Virus record (IMG/VR): IMGVR_UViG_3300048839_001569
Span: 1-48,004 of that record
Origin: a virus
Reading direction: 5' to 3' (one strand)
Length of the DNA stretch: 48,004 nt
Position 1 is the stretch's first letter, and every line of letters starts with the position of its first letter. The translations under genes and the position numbers were made by a program. This document shows, piece after piece, positions 1-9,100 of the stretch. The notes under the pieces were generated by a model that saw nothing but the letters and a program-made list of their open reading frames with translations, made no database searches and was not told the origin of the DNA.

Positions 1-140
1 TCCGGCCGGCTGCCAAAGGCGACGACCTTACCAACGCCGATTACAAGCTATTCTATCATGATCATGATCTTGGCCTGCCAAGAATCTGCTGGCAGCCGCT
101 GATCATGTATTTCAACAATCAACGCGTAACTCTTAACTGA
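1..140 (+). CDS. 3' end of a phage protein cut by the left edge
   Basis: The frame is open from base 3 and ends with TGA at 138-140, giving the last 45 residues of a protein whose start lies outside the window. The tail includes AAKGDDLTNADYKLFYHDHD and then GLPRICWQPLIMYFNNQ. The portal gene starts 2 nt downstream. The product has the look of a small conserved Bacteroidota phage protein of about 100 residues. The gene cut by the right edge at 47882 supplies what looks like the matching N-terminal half, so both may be one gene in a circular genome. Joining the edges directly puts the halves out of frame; 1 missing base (or 4, 7 and so on) would restore it. No function is recognised. Confidence 0.7.
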   Translation, partial: RPAAKGDDLTNADYKLFYHDHDLGLPRICWQPLIMYFNNQRVTLN

Positions 141-142
141 TC

Positions 143-1534
143 ATGACAGAACAAAAGGTAAAGATCATAAGGAGCGGCGACAAGGCATTCTGTGCCACCC
201 ATACGGGTGTTTATGCCTTCGATATTGCAGCGTCGTTCAAGGTTGCCAGCCCTTCCGTACTCCCATTCTACACCAATACCCGACAGTTGCAACCGGTTCG
301 CATCGGCGAGTTCGAGATCATTGCCAACGGCCAGGAAAACAGCTATCCGGATGAACTTCGCGAAATCCTGGACGAGAACAACCTCACCCCGGAAATCCTT
401 AACAAGCAGGCACAGCTCCTCTATGGCCAGGGGCCGGCGCTCTACATGGTCAAGTACGAGAATGGGCGCAGGGTAAAGTACTGGATGGAGGATCCACAGA
501 TCCAGGCGTGGCTGGATAGTTGGGATTACGAGGAGTACCTGATGAAATCGTGCATCGAATTCCGCACCACCAACGGCAATTTCACCAAGTACTATCGCAA
601 CCGCGGCGCCAGGATCGGTGAAAATGCCATGATCGCCAAGCTCGAGCATGTTTCACACATGTACTCCCGTCTGGAGTGGCCCGATGACAGCAATCAAATC
701 CATGCCGTGATTGTCGGGGATTTCAAGCAGCCCTGGAAAAACGGCCTCAGACGGTACCCGCTTTTCAATCCCGACAATCCATTTGCCGTTCCGGTTGCCA
801 TGCGATATTCAAATCTCTACTCCTTCGCCCTGGATTATGAATATTCGCGTTCACCGATCCACGGATCACTGAACTGGATCAGGCTCTCGTCATCAATCCC
901 GAAGCTCCTGGCAGCATTCAACGACAACTCGATGGCCATCAAGTACCACATCGAAGTGCCGGCAATATATTGGGAGACGATGAAATCGGAGCTCACCAAT
1001 AAATACCTGGAAAAAGGGCAGGTATTTACCGACGCAATGTTCGAGGCTGAGAAGGACAAGGTCATGTTGAAGTTCTCCCTTGCCCTGAGCGGCAACGATA
1101 AAGTCGGAAAGTTCATCTCCACCGCCTCGATGTTTGATGAGATCGGTAACGAGTATGTCGGGTGGAAGATCACCCCGCTCGATCAGAAGGTCAAGGACTT
1201 TATCGATGCGCAGATCAACATTGCCAACGAAGCGCTGTTCGAGGTAACTTCAGGCATTGGGCTCCATCCTGCCCTGAGCAACCTCTCAAAGGATGGCAAC
1301 CTGCCCAGTGGCAGCGAACAGCTCTATGCATTCAAGCTCTACCTGGCCACCGGTATCGATATCCCTGAATCCATCGTCACCAAGGATATCAACATGGCCA
1401 TCCGTGCCAATTTCCCGGGGAAGAAACTTCGCCTGGGATTCTATCACGATGTCCTTCTGACCGAAGAGGCCACAAACCCAAAGGACAGGGCTAAGAATTC
1501 ATCTTCATCTCAGTTCACAAAAAGAGAGGATTGA
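143..1534 (+). CDS. Phage portal protein (Bacteroidota siphophage type)
   Basis: 463 residues, a usual portal length. The portal is the dodecameric ring at the capsid vertex through which DNA is packaged and ejected. Support comes from overall character and position: a long mixed alpha/beta body, a C-terminal core with SGSEQLYAFKLY near residue 390 followed by DIPESIVTKDIN, and a polar, disordered-looking tail (NSSSSQFTKRED). This ending resembles what I know of portals from Bacteroidota phages. It starts with ATG 2 nt after the previous stop and slightly overlaps the next frame. On a circular map it lies downstream of the terminase genes at 37788-40344, with the accessory cassette between them, consistent with the usual TerS-TerL-portal order. 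The family is assigned by eye, and no catalytic motif exists to confirm it. Confidence 0.7.
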   Translation: MTEQKVKIIRSGDKAFCATHTGVYAFDIAASFKVASPSVLPFYTNTRQLQPVRIGEFEIIANGQENSYPDELREILDENNLTPEILNKQAQLLYGQGPALYMVKYENGRRVKYWMEDPQIQAWLDSWDYEEYLMKSCIEFRTTNGNFTKYYRNRGARIGENAMIAKLEHVSHMYSRLEWPDDSNQIHAVIVGDFKQPWKNGLRRYPLFNPDNPFAVPVAMRYSNLYSFALDYEYSRSPIHGSLNWIRLSSSIPKLLAAFNDNSMAIKYHIEVPAIYWETMKSELTNKYLEKGQVFTDAMFEAEKDKVMLKFSLALSGNDKVGKFISTASMFDEIGNEYVGWKITPLDQKVKDFIDAQINIANEALFEVTSGIGLHPALSNLSKDGNLPSGSEQLYAFKLYLATGIDIPESIVTKDINMAIRANFPGKKLRLGFYHDVLLTEEATNPKDRAKNSSSSQFTKRED

Positions 1535-1536
1535 TC

Positions 1537-2577
1537 ATGATTTTCAACAAAAACAACAACGGGATCGAGGAATTCAAACAGTTCATAGGGTTCATCTACG
1601 CCTCGGTCAACTTCAGCAACCTCACTACCTACATTGAGCTTGCTGAGCGCGAGATCATCGGTGTGATCGGCAAGCAGCAGTTTCAGCAGGCGCTTGACCA
1701 TTATCATTCGGATAATTACAAGCTCTCTGAAAAACAACCGGATCACCCGGAATATGAGCTCCTGGATACCCTGGTCACAAAGGTGCAGCTGCCGGTTGCC
1801 CTTCACGCCTACCGGCGTTACGTTCCATCTAACGACCTTTCGCACAGCGATAAAGGCAGGCAGATCTTCGTTTCAGAAAACGAAAAGCCGGCATTCGACT
1901 GGCAGATACAGCGCGACAATGAAAACCTGCTTCTCCTGGCCAGCGATGCCACGGAGCTTCTGCTTGAATTTCTGGATGACAATATCCTTCAGACCTACAT
2001 GAGTGGTGATCCGATTCTTAAATGGTACCAGGCAGGGATTGTCAACCGCAGGAAGTTCCTTTTCATCCAGAGCGCAAACGATTTTGAAACTGTTTTCCCT
2101 ATCGGGAAAAGCAGACTCTTGTTTAATGCGATGATGCCTCTGATCAAACGGGTCCAGGAGACCGAGATCAGGGCCTGTTTCACAGCCGAAAAATGGAATG
2201 AACTCAAAGTCCACCTGGCAGACTATGACATAACGGACAACGACCTTGACGAGTGGTCAGCCAATGAAGATATCATTGAACGGATCAAGCCGCCCCTGGC
2301 GCTTCTGTCGATGGCCAAAGCGGTTAAAAGGTTCTCCTCGGAGCTTCTCCCTTCAGGTGTATTTTCCAATGAGCTTAGCGCTGTCGAAGGAAAAAAACCT
2401 GCCGGCAAGGTCGATCGCAACGAGATCGCAGCCAGCATCGAGGCCGATGGCCGCAAAGAGCTCCAGAAGCTTCAGGAGTATATGAGCAAACTCACCCTGG
2501 AGCAGGCGGGAGAGACCTATGAGATTGAGACCCGCAGTGATGCGATGGATGAAACACAAAAATACGTGAGGCTGTAA
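1537..2577 (+). CDS. Head-tail connector-like phage protein, function uncertain
   Basis: 346 residues from ATG at 1537 (MIFNKNNNGIEEFKQFIGFI). An in-frame TTG two codons earlier overlaps the portal stop and is less likely. An AGAGAGG stretch about 10 nt upstream could act as a ribosome site. The protein is largely helical and charged, with no transmembrane segment. Directly downstream of the portal, siphophages usually encode connector or adaptor proteins. The text resembles an uncharacterised family (DUF6712-like) that I associate with Bacteroidota phages. Its TAA overlaps the next ATG (TAATG), indicating translational coupling. The structural role is inferred from position. Confidence 0.5.
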   Translation: MIFNKNNNGIEEFKQFIGFIYASVNFSNLTTYIELAEREIIGVIGKQQFQQALDHYHSDNYKLSEKQPDHPEYELLDTLVTKVQLPVALHAYRRYVPSNDLSHSDKGRQIFVSENEKPAFDWQIQRDNENLLLLASDATELLLEFLDDNILQTYMSGDPILKWYQAGIVNRRKFLFIQSANDFETVFPIGKSRLLFNAMMPLIKRVQETEIRACFTAEKWNELKVHLADYDITDNDLDEWSANEDIIERIKPPLALLSMAKAVKRFSSELLPSGVFSNELSAVEGKKPAGKVDRNEIAASIEADGRKELQKLQEYMSKLTLEQAGETYEIETRSDAMDETQKYVRL

Positions 2578-3488
2578 TGCACAAAATCGAGTTTTCACAC
2601 AGCGGAAAAGTCCGGATGATCCCCTCGCAGGTCGAGGAGATGGACGAGCAGCAGTTCGTTTTTTTCATCGACCTGGTGATGAACTACCTTTCTGGCAATA
2701 TCACCATCGAAGCTTTGAAAACAAAGCTCGTTGCCAGGCTTCTCGACATCCGGCTGGGACTGATGGACCCGTTTCTGACAGTGAACGAACGTGAAAATGT
2801 TTATGCCGAAATCTACCGCCTGGGCGAGCTCTGCGAATCATTCTTCGAAGAGATTGACCAGGATGGAAAGAAGGTAAAATCGTTCAGGCTCAATTTCACC
2901 AGGAACTTCATCCCCCGGGTTTGTGGGAAGTATTACGGCCCTGCTGATGCACTGGCCGATATCACATTCTGTGAATACCGCCTGGCCCACAGCTATTATG
3001 TTGCTTACATCAATTCACACGAGGAGCAGGACCTTAACCGCATGATCGCGGTACTTTACCGTCCCCGGAAATCGTGGCTGTGGATCCGCCAGATGCTCAG
3101 AAGCTACGACGGGCAGAAGCGCATCCCGCTTTCTTCAACATCCAATCCCCTGCTCCTGGAAGCCAGGGCCCGGGAGATCGCTTCACTGCCCATGGCCGTC
3201 CGTTACGGGATATTTTTATACTTCTCCGGATGCGAACGCTTTCTATCCGGCGGAACAATCCTGATCGATGGCAGGGAGATCGATTTGTCGGTGATCTATG
3301 AAAAGAGTGGAGAAGATAGCGACTCCCCCGATATCGGGTTGATCGGTATCCTGTACAGCCTGGCAGAAACAAAGGTGTTCGGTTCTATTGCCGAAACCGA
3401 CAACCAGAACCTTTACGACATCATGACCAGGCTCTACCAGGTGGTAAAGCAGGCAAAAGCCATGGAAGCCAAATACAACGAAAAATGA
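2577..3488 (+). CDS. Conserved phage protein of the head/tail block, function unknown
   Basis: 303 residues, starting in a TAATG overlap with the previous stop and itself overlapping the next ATG by 4 nt (ATGA). The sequence is rich in aromatic residues and helices, with no signal peptide, membrane segment or recognised motif. The C-terminal half carries a hydrophobic stretch around VRYGIFLYFSGCERFLSGG but not a clean transmembrane helix. The tight coupling on both sides places it in the portal-connector-holin operon. A tail assembly or neck role is possible from position only. I do not recognise the family. Confidence 0.5.
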   Translation: MHKIEFSHSGKVRMIPSQVEEMDEQQFVFFIDLVMNYLSGNITIEALKTKLVARLLDIRLGLMDPFLTVNERENVYAEIYRLGELCESFFEEIDQDGKKVKSFRLNFTRNFIPRVCGKYYGPADALADITFCEYRLAHSYYVAYINSHEEQDLNRMIAVLYRPRKSWLWIRQMLRSYDGQKRIPLSSTSNPLLLEARAREIASLPMAVRYGIFLYFSGCERFLSGGTILIDGREIDLSVIYEKSGEDSDSPDIGLIGILYSLAETKVFGSIAETDNQNLYDIMTRLYQVVKQAKAMEAKYNEK

Positions 3489-3961
3489 TCGCTATTAGAA
3501 AATACCGTGATCTCTGGCAGTACGTCGCTCAGCACACAGCTGTTGACCGCCACTACTTCCTGCACCTTGAAGCCGATCTGGCATCGGTCATCCGGGATAT
3601 TCCGCAGGGAACCATTTTTCTGCTGGCCACCTTTCCATCCGGTGATTGCCAGTCGCCAAACAACGACGACGTGGAAGAGATCGACACCAACTACGCCTGG
3701 GTGCTTAAAAAGACTGACCAGACGACAATGACCCCTGAAAAGATCATCACTGACATGCATGAGCTGCAGCAGATATTGTCGTCGGTGAAAAGCCTGCTGA
3801 AAAGCATAGCCATGGACACCGACCACCAGACTTCGTTTTCACACGACCTTCATAACCTTCAGCTCAACGGGCTGCATACCGAACCGGAGTACAACCTGTT
3901 CGGATGCAACGGCTGGGGGATGGCATTTTCAATCAAATCACCAGGATTTTTTAACTCGTAA
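3485..3961 (+). CDS. Small phage protein upstream of the holin, unknown
   Basis: 158 residues, coupled to the previous gene through an ATGA overlap and followed after 3 nt by the holin gene. It looks soluble, with an N-terminal segment (YRDLWQYVAQHTAVDRHYFL) and a helical middle that could form coiled coils (ELQQILSSVKSLLKSI). It ends with a Gly/aromatic-rich tail. There are no cysteine clusters or enzymatic motifs. It sits between structural and lysis genes, so a tail-terminator or neck role is possible but not shown. Confidence 0.45.
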   Translation: MIAIRKYRDLWQYVAQHTAVDRHYFLHLEADLASVIRDIPQGTIFLLATFPSGDCQSPNNDDVEEIDTNYAWVLKKTDQTTMTPEKIITDMHELQQILSSVKSLLKSIAMDTDHQTSFSHDLHNLQLNGLHTEPEYNLFGCNGWGMAFSIKSPGFFNS

Positions 3962-3964
3962 ACC

Positions 3965-4450
3965 ATGCTGCTACAGAACCTCAGTCAAACATCTTTCAGC
4001 GCCTTTTGGGGCAAAATATCCGTAGTGTTCATCGCCTATTTTACCCCGATTTCCGAAATGATCCATGTCATGCTGATCTTCCTGGTGGTGGATACCATCA
4101 GCGGCATCTGGGCTTCGCTCAAGAGTGGCGAGAAACTTGAAAGCCGCAAGCTTCGCAAGACAGTGTACAAGTTTCTCTGGTACACCGTGGCTGTGATGGC
4201 AGCATGGATGATGGAGAAGACCTACTCGCTGCACTGGTCCAATATTGCATCGATCGTGGCAGGCTTCATCTGTTTCGTGGAGCTGAAATCAATCTTTGAA
4301 AATATCACCCGCATCACCAACGAACCGGTTTTCATGAAAATCCTGAAGATATTCAAACGCAAGGGAACCGAGACCATCAACGAGATCACAGATGCGGATG
4401 ATGACGAATATTTGCCACGGTATCCACATGGAAAAGATCACGCAAAATAG
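3965..4450 (+). CDS. Phage holin
   Basis: 161 residues. Holins accumulate in the inner membrane and form lesions at a set time, releasing or activating the endolysin. The protein has three or four hydrophobic segments: about 17-32, 35-50 with VDTISGIWASLKSGE, 68-82 and 88-107. A charged cytoplasmic tail ends in DADDDEYLPRYPHGKDHAK. The VDTISGIW..LKSG..ESRKLR pattern is characteristic of the toxin-secretion/phage-lysis holin family (Phage_holin_4 type) common in Bacteroidota phages. Neighbours confirm the role: a CHAP endolysin begins 24 nt downstream and a spanin follows it. Confidence 0.85.
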   Translation: MLLQNLSQTSFSAFWGKISVVFIAYFTPISEMIHVMLIFLVVDTISGIWASLKSGEKLESRKLRKTVYKFLWYTVAVMAAWMMEKTYSLHWSNIASIVAGFICFVELKSIFENITRITNEPVFMKILKIFKRKGTETINEITDADDDEYLPRYPHGKDHAK

Positions 4451-4474
4451 TATCCACCTTTTAATAGACTAAAA

Positions 4475-5038
4475 ATGAGAACCATTCAGCCCGATCTTTT
4501 ATCTTTCATCGACGAGAGGTTGAAAGACAACGAAGCTGCCAGGTTGGCCATAACTGAAAAAGATGCCCGGTCTTTATTTATCCATGCAGCAAAATCCTGT
4601 ATTGGACAAACAGAAAAAGGAGGAAACAACCAGGGGGAGTTTGTAGAATTACTCCAGAAGACAGTTGATAATCGTGCCAGTGGAGAAGCGTGGTGTATGG
4701 CATTTGTTCAAAGCATGATTGCTTATGCAGAGCAGAAAACCGGGATTTCATCACCTGTTTTCTCCTCAGAACATTGTATGACCGTCTGGCGAAAAACGCC
4801 AGCGGATTCGCGGGTAAAGATTCGCCCGCTTCCGGGCGCAATTATTATCTGGCAAAAAGAAACATCGGATTCAGGCCATACCGGCATTGTTCTGGAGATT
4901 CTTGAAAACGACCGGATGAGCTCTATTGAGGGAAATACCGGTAAGAACTTCCGTGACGGGGATGGTATTTACCAAAAAACACGGTCCATGGTAAAGGATG
5001 GACTTATGAAGGTCGTTGGCTTTTTAAAACCTTTTTAA
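4475..5038 (+). CDS. CHAP-domain endolysin
   Basis: 187 residues. CHAP enzymes are cysteine amidases or endopeptidases that cut peptidoglycan peptides. The catalytic set is visible: Cys74 in GEAWCMAF, His135 in SGHTGIV and Glu152/Asn154 in IEGNTG. The spacing and length are typical of a one-domain endolysin. There is no signal peptide, so export depends on the upstream holin. A preceding helical segment of about 40 residues may position the domain. The spanin starts 12 nt after its stop, completing a three-gene lysis cassette. Confidence 0.88.
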   Translation: MRTIQPDLLSFIDERLKDNEAARLAITEKDARSLFIHAAKSCIGQTEKGGNNQGEFVELLQKTVDNRASGEAWCMAFVQSMIAYAEQKTGISSPVFSSEHCMTVWRKTPADSRVKIRPLPGAIIIWQKETSDSGHTGIVLEILENDRMSSIEGNTGKNFRDGDGIYQKTRSMVKDGLMKVVGFLKPF

Positions 5039-5050
5039 TAACCCCTTTTC

Positions 5051-5605
5051 ATGAAAACAGTTGTAAAAGTTCTTTGGTTCATATTCATCGCATCCATCGC
5101 TATCATGGCAGGATTGATGGTTGTTTCAGGCCTTACCGGATGCAAAACCACCAAACAAGTCAACAAACAGGCCGTTAAAGTTGAAAGTAACACTGAAAGG
5201 CAGTCAGAGAAGGATTCGACGGGCAGAACGGAGACTATCCTTGATCGCTATGTTCAGTCGCAGACAACGTTCATTGAAACGATTGATACCGTTGTACGTG
5301 TAATGGTTCCCGTTCCGGATACAGCTGGAGTAACGCAGTGGATTCCGTTTGATGTGCCTGTAATAAAGCACAAAAGGACTGAAAAGAAGGAGTACGCGAA
5401 GGAACAGCAAAAGACTACCCGGCAGGCAGCGGTTTCATCCAGCGAGAAAGAAAAAGAGCAGAAATCAGATGCGACTGAAACGGTTACAAAAGATGTCCAG
5501 CGGTTACAGTTTCCCTGGTGGATCATTGCCCCTGTCGTTGTGATCATCGTCGTGTTGATTGCCACCAGAAAGATCTGGCGCCGGATGATAGGGCCAAGGC
5601 TATAG
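5051..5605 (+). CDS. Unimolecular spanin (outer-membrane lipoprotein with C-terminal TM helix)
   Basis: 184 residues. Spanins connect the inner and outer membranes and disrupt the outer membrane in the last step of lysis of Gram-negative hosts. The N terminus is a lipoprotein signal: a hydrophobic run at about 7-27 ending in the lipobox LTGC with Cys31. It is followed by about 120 polar residues rich in Lys, Glu, Gln and Thr that would span the periplasm. A hydrophobic helix (FPWWIIAPVVVIIVVLIAT, 154-172) and a basic tail (RKIWRRM) would anchor in the inner membrane. A lipobox plus a C-terminal TM in one chain is the u-spanin layout known from coliphage T1. The gene follows holin and endolysin directly. 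Confidence 0.82.
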   Translation: MKTVVKVLWFIFIASIAIMAGLMVVSGLTGCKTTKQVNKQAVKVESNTERQSEKDSTGRTETILDRYVQSQTTFIETIDTVVRVMVPVPDTAGVTQWIPFDVPVIKHKRTEKKEYAKEQQKTTRQAAVSSSEKEKEQKSDATETVTKDVQRLQFPWWIIAPVVVIIVVLIATRKIWRRMIGPRL

Positions 5606-5614
5606 TCTTCTGCC

Positions 5615-5650
5615 TGTCCTTTATCGGGTGCACGAGCGTGAGTAGCATTG
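5615..5650 (+). promoter_or_regulatory. Late promoter-like element, copy 1
   Basis: TGTCCTTTA at 5615-5623, then exactly 19 nt, then TAGCATTG at 5643-5650. It fits G(T/A)CCTTT(T/A)-N19-TAnn(T/A)TTG, found six times in the window and always before structural or late genes. The -7 box departs from TAnnTTTG at one position. The ATG of the next gene lies 15 nt further at 5666. Confidence 0.6.
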
Positions 5651-5665
5651 CATAAATTTTCTGCG

Positions 5666-6187
5666 ATGGGTATCATGAAGCGCCTGCTTGACAGGCAAAT
5701 GGGTGGACGTGGTTCAAGGACTGTTTCCTGGGAAGGGCCTTTCGATATTTCAGTGGATGAGCCAGGTGCAACACAACGATTTGAACGTACCAGGAACATG
5801 GAACTGGTTGAGGCCTTTAACCAGAAGATCATCGCCTGGAGCGATCAGGTTAAAGGTACCCTGCCAGGTTCAATACGCTCTGAAGGCATTAAAGGTTCAA
5901 ATCTGATCCGCAGCCTTCGGGGAACATTCAAGTACGATTACGGGGAAATTTACCGTCTGGGTTTTGCCTTTAAAAGGGAAGGCGTCTTTGTCCACAAAGG
6001 AGTTGGCCGGGGTTATGTCATGCGCGGCAATACTGTGGTAAAGACTTCGAAAACCGAAGGCTTCAACCGAAGGCCAAAGCCCTGGTTCAATCCGGTGATC
6101 GAGGCTAAGATACCAGAGCTGGAGCAGATCATCAGGGAATACACCTCTACCGCAATCATCAATTCATCACGAATCTTTATCCGTTAA
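5666..6187 (+). CDS. Tail-completion-like (gp10-type) protein, putative
   Basis: 173 residues from ATG 5666 (MGIMKRLLDRQMGG). Longer in-frame starts run into the promoter element upstream, so they are unlikely; ATG 5675 is an alternative. The protein is basic. Its centre (RLGFAFKREGVFVHKGVGRG) and end (NRRPKPWFNPVIEAKIPELE) resemble the HK97 gp10-like minor tail or tail-completion family, where a conserved Lys/Arg-rich region precedes a C-terminal helix. The tape measure gene starts 5 nt after its stop, which fits a neck or tail-terminator role. The family call is tentative. Confidence 0.5.
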   Translation: MGIMKRLLDRQMGGRGSRTVSWEGPFDISVDEPGATQRFERTRNMELVEAFNQKIIAWSDQVKGTLPGSIRSEGIKGSNLIRSLRGTFKYDYGEIYRLGFAFKREGVFVHKGVGRGYVMRGNTVVKTSKTEGFNRRPKPWFNPVIEAKIPELEQIIREYTSTAIINSSRIFIR

Positions 6188-6192
6188 CGATC

Positions 6193-9100
6193 ATGGCATC
6201 AAAAACGACATTGTCAGACTACAGGTTTTCAATCTTTATCAACAACGACCAGGCAAAGCGATCGCTGGTCGAGATGGAAAAGGTAATGCAGGGTTACGAG
6301 GCCGAGCTCTCTAAGCTCGTAAGGGAAAAGAAAAAGGATACCGATGAATATCGTAACGCCAAAAAGGCCTACGATAATCATCTTGAGGCCATGAAAAAGG
6401 TGCGCCAGGAAGCCGGGCTTCAGGCGTTGTCATTAAAAGAGCTCAAATCGCTTCGGGCCCAGCTCAACAATGAACTGGCCAGGGTAGTCCCAGGATCAGA
6501 GAATTTTAAAAAAATAGGCGTCGAAATTGGCGAGGTAAACAACCGCATTAACCAGCTCCAGAACGGGGCAAAGAATACCGGGCTCTCGTTTGGCAAGCTC
6601 GCTGACGGGTTCAACCGGTACTTTGCCATCGTAGGCGCAGGAATAGCGGCCCTTTCAGGGTTCGCGTTCACCATCAAGGAGATGATCACCGCCCAGGGAG
6701 AGCTGGACGACAGCCTGGCAAACATCCGGAAATCGACCGGGATGACAGCCGCCGAAGTTCAGAAACTCAACAGCGAGCTAGGAAAGATCAATACCCGTAC
6801 ATCGAGACAGGAGCTGCGCGAGATGGCCGTTGTGGCCGGACAGATCGGGGTGGCAAAGGATGATGTATTTGCCTTCGTTGAATCGGTGGACAAACTCAAC
6901 GTCGCCCTGGGCGATGAGTTTACCGGTGGCGCCGAAGAGGTTGCCAAGCAGATGGGCATGATGCGAAACGTGCTCACCGATATGAAGACCGGAAATATTG
7001 CCGACGACATGATGCGCCTGGGTAATGCCATCAATACCCTGGGCGCGGCAGGTTTTGCCACCGGCCCGGTGATGGCCGACTTTGCCAGCCGTATCGGCGG
7101 CATTGGCATCAGCCTTGGATTAAGTTCCGATGAAGTGCTTGGCCTTTCAGCCACTCTTCAGGAACTTAATGTCAATGCCGAACGGGGCGGTACTGCCGTG
7201 GTGAAGATACTCCAGAAGATGACCACCAACACCGACACCTTTGCCAAAATCGCCGGAGTTCCACTGCAGGAGTTTACCGACCTTGTAAATACCGATCTGT
7301 ACGGGGCCTTCATGAAGGTAATCGAGGGCTCCAATAAAGGAGGTACCAGCGCCACCGCGCTGGCGGGTATTATCAAAGAGCTGGAGATATCGGGTGTGGG
7401 CGCTTCTGAAATCTTCGCGAAACTTGGCAACAATACCGACATGGTTGCCGAAAAGGTAGGCATGGCCGGAAAAGCCCTGCAGGGAACGGATTCGATAATG
7501 AAGGAATTCGACATTAAAAATGCTACCCTGGGCGCCACTATGGATAAGCTCCGCAAGGACTTCTACAATCTGATCACCCTGCCGGGAGTAACTGAGTTTT
7601 TTAAGAACCAGGTCTATCATGTCGTGCAATTAGTCAACTGGTTGAAGGATCTTCCTCTGATCATCGAGAAATACAAGATCGCGCTGATTGCCATCGCGGG
7701 TGCTACCGGCGTATGGATAGCGGCATCAACCAGGTCGATGCAGATAGCCGTGCTGAATAATCTTTTATTGAAGGAAGGCATTGGGTTAAAAATTAAACAA
7801 GCCATTGCCACTTTACGTGCAGCATCAGCCCAGGAAATATTTAACAAGGTTCTAAAGGCAAATCCTTTAGGTATTATTATCACTGCAATTACAACCCTTA
7901 TCGGGCTTATTGCAGCATACGATAAATACAACTCCAAAGCGCTGGCCACTGAACGCATGAAAGCAAGCGCAACCGTTTTGCTTGCAAATGCAAATAATAA
8001 ACTTGAGCAATCTTACAGCCAGCTCCAGAAGCAAGTCAGTGCGATGAATACATTGTCGCAGCAAGAAAAGGTTAATCTTCAGGAGACTTTAGACCTTAAA
8101 ATTAAAAATGCCGAAGCTGATCTTATTGCGGCAAAGGCAAGAAGGGATGCAATTGGCAAACAAGCCGGATCAACAATTACGACCTGGCAAGGCATCAAGG
8201 CGGCTTTCTCAGCCCCAGGAGCTGATGAGAACAGAAAAGTTACTGATTACTACAAATGGGAAAACGCGAAAGAGGCCACAGAACCATTTAATGACGGGAT
8301 CAACCAGATGCAACAATCCCTGGAGAAGCTCAAGGCAATGAAATCGGAAATCTTAAGCGTCGTCAATGCTGAGAGCGCTGCAGATAAAATTGTCGCGAAA
8401 ACCCAGGAAGCCCTTACCGAAAAACTTTCGAAATACCAGACCGCGCTTCGCAACACCACTGCAGGCAGTGAGGAATACAGCCGCATCCAGGGCAAAATCA
8501 AGGAAACCAATAAGGAGCTGGCGAAGTTCAATTCAGATCAATCGGAGCCTGATAAGGTGAAGAAGCTGAAGACGGAGTATGAGAAACTTGGCGATGCTAT
8601 TAAGGAGCTCACTGATCAGCTTCAGTCGGAGGTTAGCAAAAACCCTGAAAAAGCTGCTGCCATTGCTAAGGAAATAACCTCCCTGCAAAAACAAAAGAAA
8701 GCTATTGATGATCTTGTGACATCATACTTAAACCTCAATAACCAGGAAGAGATCATTGTTAAGCAGGGCTTTGAGGCTTTTTCATCAAATTATGATGAGA
8801 TTTTTAAATTCAGGAAAGAAGCAGGTATTGTTACGGCCAACGAGATTGCCTCATACGAAATCTACAAGCTCAAGCAAACAACGGCATGGGCTTTGGCGAA
8901 TGAAAAAGATCGTGCCGCGGCAATAAAAAAAATCAGGGAAGATGCCGGGTTAACCGTTTTGCCAGACGGAGAATCAATTGAAGAATGGACCCCTGATAAT
9001 TACGCTGGCAATAAAAAGAAGGAAGATGAAGAGCAGGGGGAAGCTTTGGGTAAGGCCGGAGGCATTGGAGCAAAAGTAGGCCAATGGGCTGAAAAGGCTA

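Noticed and set aside
5653-5661. TAAATTTTC as a -7 box with the GTCCTTTA at 5615
   Set aside because: The spacer would be 29 nt. TAGCATTG at 5643 gives the same 19-nt spacer as the other five copies.
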